64,000 bases of DNA from Pseudoalteromonas tunicata (GTDB lineage Bacteria > Pseudomonadota > Gammaproteobacteria > Enterobacterales > Alteromonadaceae), in contig NZ_CP011032.1 in assembly GCF_002310815.1 (NCBI RefSeq), positions 3,450,001 through 3,514,000 on the forward strand. Reading direction: 5' to 3'. Of the stretch, positions 1-11,438 are shown piece after piece. Position 1 is the first letter of the stretch. Each line of letters opens with the position of its first letter. The notes under the pieces are model-generated. The model had not been told where the DNA came from, ran no database searches, and saw only the letters and a list, made by a program, of their open reading frames with translations. The translations under genes and the position numbers were made by a program.

Positions 1-1
1 G

Positions 2-76
2 GCTACCAGCAGAGTGTATGGATTTGATTTTAGAGTGCAACAAAAAAGCGATATTTCACTTTTATGGTTACCTTAA
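2..76 (+). CDS. 3' end of an unidentified gene (partial)
   Basis: A plus-strand frame is open from the first base of the window and ends in TAA at 74-76. It reads as a plausible protein C-terminus ending in SDISLLWLP. The stop lies directly against the stop of the convergent minus-strand gene at 77, which is the spacing expected for two real converging genes. Only about 24 residues are visible, so the family cannot be named, and a chance open frame is possible. Confidence 0.3.
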   Translation, partial: ATSRVYGFDFRVQQKSDISLLWLP

Positions 77-427
77 TTAGACGTTAGCATCCGCAACAGC
101 AGAATCGAAAAGGTTTTTCACTAGGCAAATAAACTCATCAATAAACTCTTTTTGTTCTATTGTGATTGGTTGATTAATCACGCCCGAGAGTACTTCTTGT
201 AAGTCATACACAATACCATCAATTTCACGCACAATGAGGCTGCGCTGCTCAGTATTCAAACCTTTATGTTGCTGGCAAAAATTCATTATTTGTTCGGCAA
301 TATAGTCTTCAATGAATGAAATAACCGTAGGGGCACCTGGCGCAACTTGGCCTGGTTTTTCAAATAAAGATAAGTGCTGAGTCAAATACATGATGAGATC
401 ATCATAACCCTGCGTATTAGTTACCAT
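77..427 (-). CDS. DUF3802 family protein
   Basis: Small acidic cytoplasmic protein of 116 residues, with no signal peptide or membrane segment. Its N-terminus (MVTNTQGYDDLIMYLTQHL) and helical, acidic composition match what I remember of DUF3802, a family largely confined to Alteromonadales, Vibrionales and relatives, with no known function. It lies upstream of astD on the same strand, but the strong terminator at 511-537 lies between them, so it is probably transcribed on its own. The family assignment is from memory of the sequence pattern, not a search. Confidence 0.6.
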   Translation of the reverse strand: MVTNTQGYDDLIMYLTQHLSLFEKPGQVAPGAPTVISFIEDYIAEQIMNFCQQHKGLNTEQRSLIVREIDGIVYDLQEVLSGVINQPITIEQKEFIDEFICLVKNLFDSAVADANV

Positions 428-510
428 AAATTTTCCTATCTCAATTTGCTTAAGCTTTGCTAGTTATTTAAGCAGAAAGAGCTCGTAATTACTAGCAAAC
501 AATTTAAATG

Positions 511-537
511 AAAAAAGCAGCCAAAGCTGCTTTTTTT
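511..537 (-). terminator. Intrinsic terminator after astD
   Basis: A-run, GCAGC stem (517-521), CAAA loop, GCTGC (526-530), then a T-run. It is symmetric, and the A-run at 511-516 gives the U-tract on the minus strand. It closes the argD-astA-astD operon. Confidence 0.75.
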
Positions 538-553
538 CATTTGGAATTTACAA

Positions 554-2020
554 TTAAAGCACAAGCCCAGGACTTAAACTTGTTGGTAAACTCACTTGCT
601 CAAGTTCAACCGAAGCTACGGGGTAAGCACAGTAATCTGCGGCATAAAATGCACTTGCTCTGTGATTACCTGAAGCACCAATTCCACCAAATGGTGCCGC
701 ACTCGATGCACCTGTAATTGGTCGATTCCAGTTAACGATACCAGCACGAATTCGACGTAAAAAATGCTCATAATCAGCTTGATTATCGCTTAATAAACCA
801 GCCGACAAACCAAAACTGGTGTCATTGCCAAGCGCAATGGCAGCATCAAAATCGGTAAAGCGAAATACTTTTAGCAAAGGGCCAAAATGTTCATCATCAG
901 GGAAATCCTTTACATCAGTACAATCTATGATACCAGGAGTAACAAAGCCTGTTCCTGCTATATGCTTAAGTTCAACAAGTATTTTGCCACCAAGGGATAC
1001 TAACTGCTGCTGTGCCGCAACCATTGATAATGCAGCCGCTTCAGAAATCATTGATCCCATAAACGGTTGATCTTCATCATCAAAGTGACCAATTTTTATC
1101 GCTTGAGTTGCTTTAATCAACTGCGCTAATATTAAATCGCCTTGCTGATCGGCACTTAAAAATAACTTACGAGCACATGTACAACGCTGACCACTAGAAA
1201 TAAATGCAGATTGAATAATATCGTGAACTGCAGCTTTAGTATCAGCAACATCTTTAACGATAAGAGGATTGTTTCCCCCCATTTCAAGCGCCAATATTTT
1301 CCCCGGCTGACCAGCAAATTGTTGATGAATAAAGTGACCAGTGCGTGATGAACCAGTAAAAAACAAGCCATCAATCCCTCGATGTGACGCCAGCGCTTTA
1401 CCGGTTTCAACTTCACCTTGAACTAAATTAATCACACCTGCAGGCAAACCTGCTTGCTGCCAAAGTTTAAGAGTCAGCTCAGCGACTAAAGGCGTTAATT
1501 CTGATGGTTTAAATACCACAGCATTTCCAGCTAGTAATGCAGGAATAATATGACCATTAGGTAAATGCCCAGGAAAATTATAAGGGCCAAAAATGGCAAC
1601 TACACCGTGTGCTTTATGACGAATAAATGCTTTACCTTGCGGCATTGGATTTTCGACTGTGCCGGTACGCTCTAAATACGCTTTTTCAGAAATAGCTACT
1701 TTGCCTATCATCGCAGCCACTTCGGTACGAGTTTCCCACAAAGGTTTACCTGTTTCTAAACCTATTGTTTGGGCTAGTTGCTCTTTATTCGCCTCTAATT
1801 GTAAGGCAAAGTTTTTCACTACAGCAAGACGCTCTGCAAATGATAGGTCTGCCCAGACATAATACGCTTCACGGGCAGAGTTAACCGCTAAGTCAACCTG
1901 CTTGGCATCGGCAGCGTTCGCTTGCCAAATAACTGAATTTTTAGCCGGATCAAGTGAGCTAAATAATGCACCTTGACCTTCTAGCCATTGACCATTAATA
2001 AATTGAGCTGCATGAGACAT
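554..2020 (-). CDS. astD: N-succinylglutamate 5-semialdehyde dehydrogenase
   Basis: NAD-dependent aldehyde dehydrogenase of the arginine succinyltransferase pathway; it oxidises succinylglutamic semialdehyde to succinylglutamate. At 488 residues it is close to the usual length. Visible ALDH landmarks are [14 protein letters not shown] near residues 144-157, the nucleotide-binding FTGSSRTG at 221-228, the general-base Glu246 in LEMGGNN, and the catalytic Cys280 in SGQRC. The ATG at 2018-2020 follows an AGGAG ribosome site. It is the third gene of argD-astA-astD, with an 18-bp gap to astA. astB and astE are not in this window, so the pathway must be completed elsewhere. Confidence 0.93.
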   Translation of the reverse strand: MSHAAQFINGQWLEGQGALFSSLDPAKNSVIWQANAADAKQVDLAVNSAREAYYVWADLSFAERLAVVKNFALQLEANKEQLAQTIGLETGKPLWETRTEVAAMIGKVAISEKAYLERTGTVENPMPQGKAFIRHKAHGVVAIFGPYNFPGHLPNGHIIPALLAGNAVVFKPSELTPLVAELTLKLWQQAGLPAGVINLVQGEVETGKALASHRGIDGLFFTGSSRTGHFIHQQFAGQPGKILALEMGGNNPLIVKDVADTKAAVHDIIQSAFISSGQRCTCARKLFLSADQQGDLILAQLIKATQAIKIGHFDDEDQPFMGSMISEAAALSMVAAQQQLVSLGGKILVELKHIAGTGFVTPGIIDCTDVKDFPDDEHFGPLLKVFRFTDFDAAIALGNDTSFGLSAGLLSDNQADYEHFLRRIRAGIVNWNRPITGASSAAPFGGIGASGNHRASAFYAADYCAYPVASVELEQVSLPTSLSPGLVL

Positions 2021-2038
2021 TTACGACTCTCCTATAGC

Positions 2039-3055
2039 TTAAAGTGCGGCAATACTTAACGTATCGCCTGCAACAAGTAATAAAGCATCTGCTATCTCTT
2101 GTGAGATAACGATTTCATCTGAATCAAGCACAACATGCAAATCGGCTAACGTTGCTCTAAACTCCACTAAACCATCATTTGATAGCATCATTTGACGACC
2201 ACCAGAATTGTGGCCAATCACTACTTTACGCTTTTCAGAAATACGAACTGTACGGATGTTACCGACTTTAGCTTCGACCGTCGGACCTGCATCAAAAATA
2301 TCAACATAACCGTTAAAGGTAAAACCTTCACTTTTTAATAATTCGATAGCGGGACGAGTTTTGTCATGTACTTGACCAATCACCGCTTGCGCTTCTTTAC
2401 TTAGTAAATTGACGTAAATCGGGTATTTCGGCATTAACTCGGCAATAAAGATTTTTTGGCCAATCCCAGTTAGGTAATCTGCGGTTGGAAAGTCCATACA
2501 AAAGAAATGTTCTTCAAGCCATTGCCAAAAAGGACTGCGGCCACTGTCATCTGAAATACCACGCATTTCTGCAAGTACTGTTTCAGCAAAACGTTGCTGA
2601 TGAGCTTTGATAAACATAAAGCGCATTTTAGACAATAATTTTCCGTTACCATCTTTGCGATATTTATCGCGTAAAAATAAAGTACATAATTCAGTCGCAC
2701 CAGTGTAATCATTACAAAGGGTTAAAATATCAACCGCTTTATAAACATGTAAAGTGCGTGATGAATGAATAACTTTGCTTAAATGGTAATGGTAAAAAGC
2801 ATCATCTAATCCAACGGCGGCTTCAATTGCCGCGGTGCCTGCCACTTCCTTCGTTTGTGTATCTTCAATCACAAACAAATAACCTTCATCTTCAGGTTGC
2901 GAAACATTTTTTGCAAATGAGGCTTCTGAACGGGCTATTTTTTTCGTTAATAATTCTTCATTAACAGGTAAAGAAGTAAAACCATGGCCCGATTCTTCTG
3001 CTATTTCTAGCAGTGCGGGAAAATCATCTTTTCGGATTGGGCGAATGATCATCAT
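2039..3055 (-). CDS. astA: Arginine N-succinyltransferase
   Basis: Transfers succinate from succinyl-CoA to arginine, the first step of the AST catabolic pathway. The protein begins MMIIRPIRKDDFPALLEIAE, the characteristic GNAT-like start of AstA. I chose the ATG at 3053-3055 over an upstream frame opening at 3109 because GGGAG lies about 11 nt before it and the resulting 338 residues fit the family (about 340). The upstream extension (MFVYPFYTVTEFEG...) has no family character. It is the second gene of the argD-astA-astD operon. AstA of this type acts on arginine; the related AruF/AruG pair of pseudomonads is less likely because only one copy is present. Confidence 0.9.
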   Translation of the reverse strand: MMIIRPIRKDDFPALLEIAEESGHGFTSLPVNEELLTKKIARSEASFAKNVSQPEDEGYLFVIEDTQTKEVAGTAAIEAAVGLDDAFYHYHLSKVIHSSRTLHVYKAVDILTLCNDYTGATELCTLFLRDKYRKDGNGKLLSKMRFMFIKAHQQRFAETVLAEMRGISDDSGRSPFWQWLEEHFFCMDFPTADYLTGIGQKIFIAELMPKYPIYVNLLSKEAQAVIGQVHDKTRPAIELLKSEGFTFNGYVDIFDAGPTVEAKVGNIRTVRISEKRKVVIGHNSGGRQMMLSNDGLVEFRATLADLHVVLDSDEIVISQEIADALLLVAGDTLSIAAL

Positions 3056-3130
3056 AAGCGCGCTTACTCCCTCAAATTCAGTGACGGTATAAAATGGGTA
3101 AACAAACAAAATTTACCCATCAAAAATTAA

Positions 3131-4912
<1,782 letters not shown>

Positions 4913-5494
4913 CTAATAACTTTTTATAAAATTAGCTAATAATTCCAAACCAGATTGAGTCAAAATTGCCTCAGGATGAAATTGCACCCCCTCTAAAGGT
5001 AAAAAACGGTGTTTTAATCCCATAATTGCATCAATTTGACCTTGAGCATCTTCAGTCCAAGCAGTAACAGTTAACTGCTCAGGTAAAGATTGTTCTGCAA
5101 CAACCAAAGAATGGTAGCGACAAACCGTTAAGTCATTGACCAACCCTTTAAAAACCCCCTGATTATTATGTTTAATAATCGATGTTTTACCATGCATCAC
5201 TTCTTTTGCACGAATCACTTTCCCACCAAGGGCTTGAGCAATGGTTTGATGACCCAAGCAAATGCCTAAAATGGGAAAATACTCTTTTAAATGTGTAACC
5301 ACATCTAACGAAACTCCGGCCTGAGTAGGAGATTTTGGACCAGGAGAGATAACAATATGATCGGGATTTAATTGAGTAATTGTAGCTAAATCAAGCTTAT
5401 CGTTGCGTCTAACCACCACTTCTTGATCAAGGCGTTGAAAATACTGCACTAAGTTATAAGTGAATGAATCGTAATTATCGATCATCAACAACAT
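4913..5494 (-). CDS. pabA: Aminodeoxychorismate/anthranilate synthase glutaminase subunit
   Basis: Class I glutamine amidotransferase of 193 residues that supplies ammonia to PabB (folate) and in some organisms also to TrpE. The triad is visible: Cys79 in GICLGHQ, and His173 and Glu175 in QFHPEAI. The N-terminal MLLMIDNYDSFTYNLVQYF is typical of PabA/TrpG. It lies next to argD, as in enterobacteria, where this gene is pabA. The partner pabB/trpE is not in the window, so a dual PabA/TrpG role cannot be excluded. Confidence 0.88.
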   Translation of the reverse strand: MLLMIDNYDSFTYNLVQYFQRLDQEVVVRRNDKLDLATITQLNPDHIVISPGPKSPTQAGVSLDVVTHLKEYFPILGICLGHQTIAQALGGKVIRAKEVMHGKTSIIKHNNQGVFKGLVNDLTVCRYHSLVVAEQSLPEQLTVTAWTEDAQGQIDAIMGLKHRFLPLEGVQFHPEAILTQSGLELLANFIKSY

Positions 5495-5514
5495 AAAATT
5501 TACTCCAAAAATAA

Positions 5515-5541
5515 AAAACCAGGCAAAATCAGCCTGGTTTT
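5515..5541 (-). terminator. Terminator after trpS
   Basis: Perfect 10-bp stem AAAACCAGGC (5515-5524) / GCCTGGTTTT (5532-5541) with a 7-nt loop. The minus strand continues into a T-rich tract, so it terminates trpS and separates it from pabA. Confidence 0.8.
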
Positions 5542-5558
5542 ATCTTTATTAAACTCAC

Positions 5559-6563
5559 TTACTGGCGAGGAATAAATCCTACAGCGTCATAGACAGCTTT
5601 TAATGTATTCTCAGCACGTACGCCTGCTTTTTCAGCACCAGTGCGCATGATTTGGTTTAATAAAGCTTGGTCGTTACGAATTTCTTTGAAACGAGCTTGA
5701 ATTGGCTCAATCATAGATACAACGGCGTCTGCGGTATCTTTTTTCAGATGACCATACATTTTGCCTTCATAATCAGGTACTAATTCTTCGATTGAACGTT
5801 TTGTTGCGACAGAAAGTAACGTCAATAAATTTGATACACCCGCTTTTTCTTGTGGATCAAAATAAATACGTGCTTGTTCATCAGAATCAGTGACTGCTTT
5901 TTTTAGTTTCTTTTCTATTTGCTTAGGCTCATCTAATAGCATGATGTATCCATTTGGATTTTCATCTGATTTAGACATTTTTTTACTTGGATCTTGCAAG
6001 CTCATTACGCGTGCGCCAAATTGCGGGATATAAGGCTCTGGAATTTTAAATACATCACCATATAAATTATTAAAACGATTGGCGATATCACGTGTTAATT
6101 CTAAATGCTGCTTTTGATCTTCACCGACTGGCACTTGATCAGCCTGATACAATAAAATATCAGCCGCTTGAAGTACCGGGTAGCTGTACAAACCTACGTT
6201 GATATTATTCACATTTTTTGCTGATTTATCTTTAAACTGCGTCATACGGTTTAGTTCACCCATTTGCGCATAACAATTAAGCACCCAGCTTAATTGAGCA
6301 TGTTCAGGCACTTGAGATTGAACAAATAATGCCGATTTTTCAGGGTCGATACCGCAAGCAGCATAAAGTGCAATCCCGTCGAGTACACGCTGACGTAAAA
6401 CCGCAGGCTCTTGACGCACTGTAATTGCATGTAAATCAACTAACATGAAGAAACAATCATGATCTTGTTGCAACGTAAGCCATTGGTTGATTGCACCAAT
6501 ATAATTACCAATCGTCATTCCACCAGTTGGTTGAATACCACTTAATACAACAGGTTTAGTCAT
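5559..6563 (-). CDS. trpS: Tryptophanyl-tRNA synthetase
   Basis: Class I aminoacyl-tRNA synthetase charging tRNA-Trp. Length 334 matches bacterial TrpRS. The HIGH-equivalent TIGNYIG lies at 17-23 and the KMSKS loop is intact at 195-199, followed by DENP. The ATG is preceded by GAAGGA. In enterobacteria the order is dam-rpe-gph-trpS; here gph is absent and trpS follows rpe directly, with a gap of about 110 bp. A terminator follows the gene. Confidence 0.96.
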   Translation of the reverse strand: MTKPVVLSGIQPTGGMTIGNYIGAINQWLTLQQDHDCFFMLVDLHAITVRQEPAVLRQRVLDGIALYAACGIDPEKSALFVQSQVPEHAQLSWVLNCYAQMGELNRMTQFKDKSAKNVNNINVGLYSYPVLQAADILLYQADQVPVGEDQKQHLELTRDIANRFNNLYGDVFKIPEPYIPQFGARVMSLQDPSKKMSKSDENPNGYIMLLDEPKQIEKKLKKAVTDSDEQARIYFDPQEKAGVSNLLTLLSVATKRSIEELVPDYEGKMYGHLKKDTADAVVSMIEPIQARFKEIRNDQALLNQIMRTGAEKAGVRAENTLKAVYDAVGFIPRQ

Positions 6564-6677
6564 GTTATTCCTTCTTTTTCAAAAATGGCACCTCACTAAG
6601 CATAGGAGGTCAATAATAGATTTTTCAGCTGCGCAATTTTAATCGCTTCAAGGCGTTGAGCAAAGTGAAACTCTAAT

Positions 6678-7349
6678 TTATTTAACTAACGCTAATTGCG
6701 CACGCATTTGATCAATCACACCTTTGTAGTCTGGTTGATTAAAAATCGCTGAGCCTGCGACAAACATATCAGCGCCGGCTTCAGCAATTTCTTTAATATT
6801 ATCAACATTTACTCCACCATCGACCTCTAAACGAATATTACGGCCAGAGGCATTAATTAATGCTTTCACCTGACGTAATTTCTCTAACGTATGAGGAATA
6901 AAACTTTGTCCACCAAAGCCAGGATTAACTGACATCAATAAAATAACATCGAGTCTATCCATTACATGTTCAAGATAACTAAGTGAAGTTGCAGGATTAA
7001 GCACCAATCCAGCTTGGCAACCATGATCTTTTATTAATTGTAATGTGCGGTCGACATGCTCACTGGCTTCAGGATGAAACGTAATAATACTGGCTCCCGC
7101 ATCGGCAAACATTGGTATAAGGCTATCAACCGGCTTAACCATTAAATGAACATCTATTGGCGCTGTAATTCCATAATTACGAAGCGCTTGGCACACCATT
7201 GGTCCAATTGTGAGATTTGGCACGTAGTGATTATCCATCACATCAAAATGTACAACATCTGCACCCGCAGCTAAAACAGCTTCAACATCTTGACCGAGTC
7301 GTGCAAAATCGGCCGATAAAATTGATGGAGCAATTAAAAATTTAGACAT
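6678..7349 (-). CDS. rpe: Ribulose-phosphate 3-epimerase
   Basis: Interconverts ribulose 5-phosphate and xylulose 5-phosphate in the pentose phosphate pathway. The TIM-barrel signatures are present: [13 protein letters not shown] at the N-terminus, [12 protein letters not shown] carrying a catalytic Asp, [12 protein letters not shown] for phosphate binding, and EVDGGVN with the second catalytic Asp. I use the ATG at 7347-7349 (MSKFLIAPS, 223 residues) because GAGG lies 5-6 nt before it. An in-frame GTG two codons upstream overlaps that ribosome site. Confidence 0.96.
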   Translation of the reverse strand: MSKFLIAPSILSADFARLGQDVEAVLAAGADVVHFDVMDNHYVPNLTIGPMVCQALRNYGITAPIDVHLMVKPVDSLIPMFADAGASIITFHPEASEHVDRTLQLIKDHGCQAGLVLNPATSLSYLEHVMDRLDVILLMSVNPGFGGQSFIPHTLEKLRQVKALINASGRNIRLEVDGGVNVDNIKEIAEAGADMFVAGSAIFNQPDYKGVIDQMRAQLALVK

Positions 7350-7528
7350 AGTCACCTCACTTTGAACGGGCTGATAATGTAACCTATTTTATTTAAAATT
7401 TCACCTTTACAAACATTTAACATTTCATTAATCTGATAGGCGAGTATAATTTTTATTTACACCATCCTTGTCTTTTTATGCTTCTTTGATTAAGCTTTAG
7501 GCACGTTTATGCTTAAAGGGCTTTAGCA

Positions 7529-7846
7529 ATGAAAATAAAAGGATTAAAACGGGTAACTATTGTTTCATCAATTGTTTTATTTTCGGCTTCAACTTTTTCA
7601 GTATTTACTTCAACCTCCGGCCAAAATTTTGGCTGCGCCTGCCCTAGTAGTTATGATAATGTTTATGCTTACAATCGTGCTATTGCTCAATGTCGCTTAA
7701 ATACCGATTCAAATAAAAGTTGGTTCGCTTGGTTAAAAGGCGATAGCAGAAGTGCGCAATTTCATTATCTTGATTTACTAGAATTATTGAGTGAATCTGA
7801 GCAAGATAGCTCAATCTCAAAAACTCAATATATACCTGTCAAATAG
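7529..7846 (+). CDS. Small secreted or membrane-anchored protein, unknown
   Basis: 105 residues, not recognised. The N-terminus is basic (MKIKGLKR) followed by a hydrophobic stretch (about 9-28), which suggests a signal peptide or single membrane anchor. Soon after comes the short Cys pair CAC in NFGCACPSSYDNVY, and another Cys lies near residue 55. The remainder is soluble with a helical tail. It lies with the following DUF2970 gene on the plus strand, interrupting the otherwise minus-strand dam-rpe block. An ATG with weak ribosome-site support starts it. I cannot name a function. Confidence 0.6.
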   Translation: MKIKGLKRVTIVSSIVLFSASTFSVFTSTSGQNFGCACPSSYDNVYAYNRAIAQCRLNTDSNKSWFAWLKGDSRSAQFHYLDLLELLSESEQDSSISKTQYIPVK

Positions 7847-7847
7847 C

Positions 7848-8030
7848 TTGAACCGCTTCATTGCCATTCTCCAAAGTGTATTTGCCGGATTTCTCGGTGT
7901 TCAAAGCGAGCAAAAAAGAAAGCAAGATTTTCAAGAACTCTCTCCGTTACCAATCATAATTACTGCACTTATCGCTCTAATCTTGTTTATTGGCCTTATT
8001 TATGGATTTGTTCAACTTGTTGTGCCTTAA
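7848..8030 (+). CDS. DUF2970 family membrane protein
   Basis: About 60 residues with the DUF2970 pattern: an N-terminal amphipathic segment SVFAGFLGVQSEQKRKQDF, then LSPLPIIITALIALILFIGL forming one C-terminal transmembrane helix. The function of the family is unknown. There is no good ATG. TTG at 7848 begins one base after the preceding gene's stop and gives the usual family length, which implies translational coupling. A GTG at 7791 in the same frame would overlap the upstream gene by 56 bp and add a non-conserved N-terminus. Neither has a clear Shine-Dalgarno sequence. Confidence 0.65.
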   Translation: MNRFIAILQSVFAGFLGVQSEQKRKQDFQELSPLPIIITALIALILFIGLIYGFVQLVVP

Positions 8031-8044
8031 TCACCTTTAGCTTA

Positions 8045-8860
8045 TTAGCGATAAAGTGCCATCAACTCACCCACTTTGTTGCGAGAACCACCTTTAGGGC
8101 TTATTGTCCTTTTCACTTGGATCATGTCTAATGAGGCTTGAGTATAAATTTTGCGAGTCCAAACAGTGTCATGATTTGAAATTAACACTGGGATCCCTTG
8201 CTCAAATGCCGCTCGCTCTGCAAAATTAGCCAACTGAGCTTGATCATCTAAATCAAAACCACCTTTCGCATAGGCAGTGAACGAGGCTGTTTTACTAAGA
8301 GGAACGTAAGGAGGGTCGCAATACACTACCGATGAGCGAGGTAAGTCATTAAATACATCAGCATAGCCTTTGCAGGTGAAAGTCGCTTTTTGTGATTTTT
8401 CAGCGAAAAAATATAGTTCTTTTTCTGGAAAGTATGGCTTTTTATATTTACCAAAAGGTACGTTAAATATCCCTTTTAAATTGTAACGACAAAGGCCGTT
8501 ATAACCATGACGGTTTAAATATAAAAACAATACAGCTCGTTCATACGCGTCTTGGCTAGCGTTAAACTGCACACGGTATTGATAATAAGCATCACTGTAA
8601 TTATTTAAATCAACAAATAACTTTTTTGCATCACTAATAAATTCATCAGGCGCATGCTTTAACTCTTTATACAGATTAATAAGATCGGCATTGATGTCAT
8701 TAAGCACGTAATGTGAATAATCTGTATTTAGAAAAACGGAACCAGCCCCAACAAAAGGCTCTACTAATGTTTCAGCTTCAGGTAAGCGAGCCGTAATTTC
8801 ATCAACTAGACTATATTTTCCGCCAGCCCATTTTAAAAAAGCGCGTGTTTTTTGTTTCAT
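8045..8860 (-). CDS. dam: DNA adenine methyltransferase
   Basis: Alpha-class N6-adenine methyltransferase expected to modify GATC, with roles in mismatch-repair strand choice and replication control. 271 residues. KWAGGK at 10-15 and FVGAGSV at 36-42 form the AdoMet site and DPPY at 182-185 is the catalytic motif. The damX-dam-rpe neighbourhood is the classic one for chromosomal dam rather than a phage or restriction-associated methylase. It follows damX after a 53-bp gap and may be co-transcribed with aroK-aroB-damX. Confidence 0.95.
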   Translation of the reverse strand: MKQKTRAFLKWAGGKYSLVDEITARLPEAETLVEPFVGAGSVFLNTDYSHYVLNDINADLINLYKELKHAPDEFISDAKKLFVDLNNYSDAYYQYRVQFNASQDAYERAVLFLYLNRHGYNGLCRYNLKGIFNVPFGKYKKPYFPEKELYFFAEKSQKATFTCKGYADVFNDLPRSSVVYCDPPYVPLSKTASFTAYAKGGFDLDDQAQLANFAERAAFEQGIPVLISNHDTVWTRKIYTQASLDMIQVKRTISPKGGSRNKVGELMALYR

Positions 8861-8913
8861 TTATTAATTAACAATCTTTTTGATTGGGCAATTTTACCCT
8901 AAATATGAGGAGA

Positions 8914-10350
8914 TTACTTACGTTTTAAGCGAGCGATTTCATTATTAATTGTAGCGATTGATTTAGAAAAAGGCTGCAATTGCAGTAACTGCGGGTCAAG
9001 CTTTCCTTTAGCTAGCTGGCTTTGTGAAATATCCTGATATGGTCCAATGGTCACAACCCACCAATCTTTATCGTTACGTATTGTTTGATAGACTTTTGGT
9101 TCAATCAATTCATGGGTTGCCAAAAATTCAATTAAAACGTCCTCATTGCTAAGGGCTATTAATTGCAGCATGATCAATTTTTCATCTTGCTTTTTGAACC
9201 AGTCAGAATGTACTAAATCATTCTGCTCTTGCTCTATATTTTGTGTTGATAAAACGGCGTTTTTCTCATCAGAGGTTATAGGCTCATTTGGCTGCTCTAA
9301 TCTAACTAAGTCCGACTTTTCATCAGCCTTGGGTTGTAATAACTCAGCTAAGATTTGTTTAGGTTGTGCACTTTTTAACTCTTGAGCACTCACCGCGATG
9401 TCTAGAGGCTGTAAAGTATGGTTAGGTTCGTCAGTCGCTCTAAGCATATCGCTTTGCGCTACTGGCGTTGAATCTAACAAAGCCTGAGCTATAAGCTTTT
9501 GATCATCACCTGAGCTTACAGACTCTTTAGACGCAATTTCTTCCATGTTATTTGCACTGGTATCATCTTTGTCTAAAACAAGCACCACTGGAGGTGAATC
9601 TTGAGGCTCAGCTTGAGTAGGTAAAATCCGTGGCACCTCAAAAAAGAAGTAAAAAAAGCTCACAATCACTACAACCAATAAAATAAGTAATGAAATAAGC
9701 CAGCTTAGGTATTGATGCTTTTTTACAATAGGATCAGCTGTTTTTGTATCAACCTTCATTTCACCCCAATTCAGTAATAAATTAGGGTTCCCTTGCGCGG
9801 CTTCTATAAAATGCGTAAAAACTGGATCAAACGAATGTGGTAAATGTTCATAATACATTGCAAGAAACTGTCTACTCTCAGAACCACTTAAAGGCTCAAG
9901 ATAAATAGTGGTTGCTTGTTTAAATGCCAAGCTACTTACCGAAGCAGTTAAAATCAGTACTTGATGATATTGAGTTAACAGCTCAATATCGCTCAACAGC
10001 TCTTCACTTAAATATTGGGCATTATCTATCACCAACAAAATTGGCCCTAATGCATGGTTAAAGCTCAACTCTTTAAAATTTTCGCAAAGTGAAAGCGATT
10101 GATCAATAAGAGGAGATTTAAAACTCTGCTCTAATATTTGTTGCATAATTTCAAGTTCAGAGCTTTTACTATGCACAGATAAATAGATTTTTGTTAATTC
10201 AGGATACTTATTAGAAAGAAAGGTTTCAAGCAAATAGCTTTTACCAAGCCCAGCTTGACCTAATAAGGATATAATTGGTTGGCCATATTCATATTGTAAT
10301 TCGATACGATCGACCAAGGCTTGTCTGCTTGGTAAAATCCTAGCCTGCAT
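8914..10350 (-). CDS. damX: DamX-like AAA ATPase with SPOR domain
   Basis: Inner-membrane cell-division protein. Residues 20-190 form an ExeA/GspA-like AAA domain with Walker A GQAGLGKS (31-38) and Walker B ILLVIDNA (103-110). One membrane helix lies at about 213-236, followed by a long acidic, Gln/Glu-rich periplasmic linker and a C-terminal SPOR domain (about 400-478, DWWVVTIGPYQ) that binds denuded septal peptidoglycan. The N-terminus overlaps the end of aroB by 11 bp, which implies coupled translation. The position between aroB and dam supports the DamX name. Confidence 0.85.
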   Translation of the reverse strand: MQARILPSRQALVDRIELQYEYGQPIISLLGQAGLGKSYLLETFLSNKYPELTKIYLSVHSKSSELEIMQQILEQSFKSPLIDQSLSLCENFKELSFNHALGPILLVIDNAQYLSEELLSDIELLTQYHQVLILTASVSSLAFKQATTIYLEPLSGSESRQFLAMYYEHLPHSFDPVFTHFIEAAQGNPNLLLNWGEMKVDTKTADPIVKKHQYLSWLISLLILLVVVIVSFFYFFFEVPRILPTQAEPQDSPPVVLVLDKDDTSANNMEEIASKESVSSGDDQKLIAQALLDSTPVAQSDMLRATDEPNHTLQPLDIAVSAQELKSAQPKQILAELLQPKADEKSDLVRLEQPNEPITSDEKNAVLSTQNIEQEQNDLVHSDWFKKQDEKLIMLQLIALSNEDVLIEFLATHELIEPKVYQTIRNDKDWWVVTIGPYQDISQSQLAKGKLDPQLLQLQPFSKSIATINNEIARLKRK

Positions 10351-11419
10351 TTGAAGATATCAAATCCTCTAACTCAGCTTCTGTTACATCAGAAACAAGC
10401 TCACATTGACCAAAATTTTTAGGAAGAATAAAACGAATGGTTCCTAGCTTATTTTTTTTGTCTTTTTTCATGTGTTTGACAAAAACGTCTAAACCCATTT
10501 CTTGAGGGAAAAGTGTTGGCAAGTCGTATGCTATTAACAAGTTGATAATTCGCTGTAGCTCTACGTTTGATAATTTCCCACGCTGATAACTTAGCTTACT
10601 TGCCATTACCATACCTGCAGCAACAGCTTCACCATGTAACCAATTACCGTATCCCATTTGCGCTTCTATAGCATGCCCAAATGTATGACCTAAATTAAGT
10701 AACGCGCGTTGACCTTGTTCAGTTTCATCTTCTGCCACAATTAAAGCTTTAATCTGACAACAACGAAAAATGATATGCTGTAAATGCTCTGTCGATTGAT
10801 CTTTTATCTGCTCAACATGCTGTTCAAGATAAGCAAATAATTCAGTATCATAAATCAAACCATATTTGATAACCTCAGCCATACCTGCAGCAAACTCACG
10901 CTCAGGCAAGGTTATTAAACTATTGGTATCAATTAAGACTAAGTCAGGCTGATAAAATGCACCTATCATGTTTTTACCCAAGGGATGATTTACTGCGGTT
11001 TTTCCTCCAACAGATGAATCAACTTGTGATAAAAGCGTAGTGGGTATTTGAATAAACGGCACACCTCGTTGATAACAAGCAGCAACAAAACCAGTTAAAT
11101 CACCAATGACACCACCACCTAAAGCAATTAGACAAGTATCGCGGCCACAATTATTTTCCAATAAAAATGCGCTTACTTTCTCAAAGTACTCTAATGTTTT
11201 GTATTGCTCACCGTCAGGTAATACAATATGTAAAGGCTCACAAGGCGCTAATTTATTTAATAATAAATCTAAATACAGTGGCGCTACAGTCTCGTTTGTA
11301 ACAACAACAGGACGTCGCGTTTTGATATAATCAAGAAGGTTAACCCCGGCTTCAAATATACCGGGGCCAATATAAATTGGATAACTACGCTCATCTAAAT
11401 TAACGGTCAATTCAAGCAT
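10340..11419 (-). CDS. aroB: 3-dehydroquinate synthase
   Basis: Second step of the shikimate pathway, converting DAHP to 3-dehydroquinate; NAD- and metal-dependent. 359 residues. The cofactor-binding run GGGVIGDLTGFVAACYQRG and TTLLSQVDSSVGGKTAVNH, and the metal-binding GHTFGHAIE and WLHGEAVAAGM segments, are all intact. The start is preceded by GGAG. It sits 19 bp after aroK and overlaps damX by 11 bp, so the four genes aroK-aroB-damX-dam look like one operon. Confidence 0.96.
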   Translation of the reverse strand: MLELTVNLDERSYPIYIGPGIFEAGVNLLDYIKTRRPVVVTNETVAPLYLDLLLNKLAPCEPLHIVLPDGEQYKTLEYFEKVSAFLLENNCGRDTCLIALGGGVIGDLTGFVAACYQRGVPFIQIPTTLLSQVDSSVGGKTAVNHPLGKNMIGAFYQPDLVLIDTNSLITLPEREFAAGMAEVIKYGLIYDTELFAYLEQHVEQIKDQSTEHLQHIIFRCCQIKALIVAEDETEQGQRALLNLGHTFGHAIEAQMGYGNWLHGEAVAAGMVMASKLSYQRGKLSNVELQRIINLLIAYDLPTLFPQEMGLDVFVKHMKKDKKNKLGTIRFILPKNFGQCELVSDVTEAELEDLISSNAG

Positions 11420-11438
11420 AAGCGGTTCTCCATAACTC

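Noticed and set aside
508..717. Plus-strand open frame of 69 codons
   Set aside because: It runs through the astD terminator into the antisense of astD and has no ribosome site or family character.
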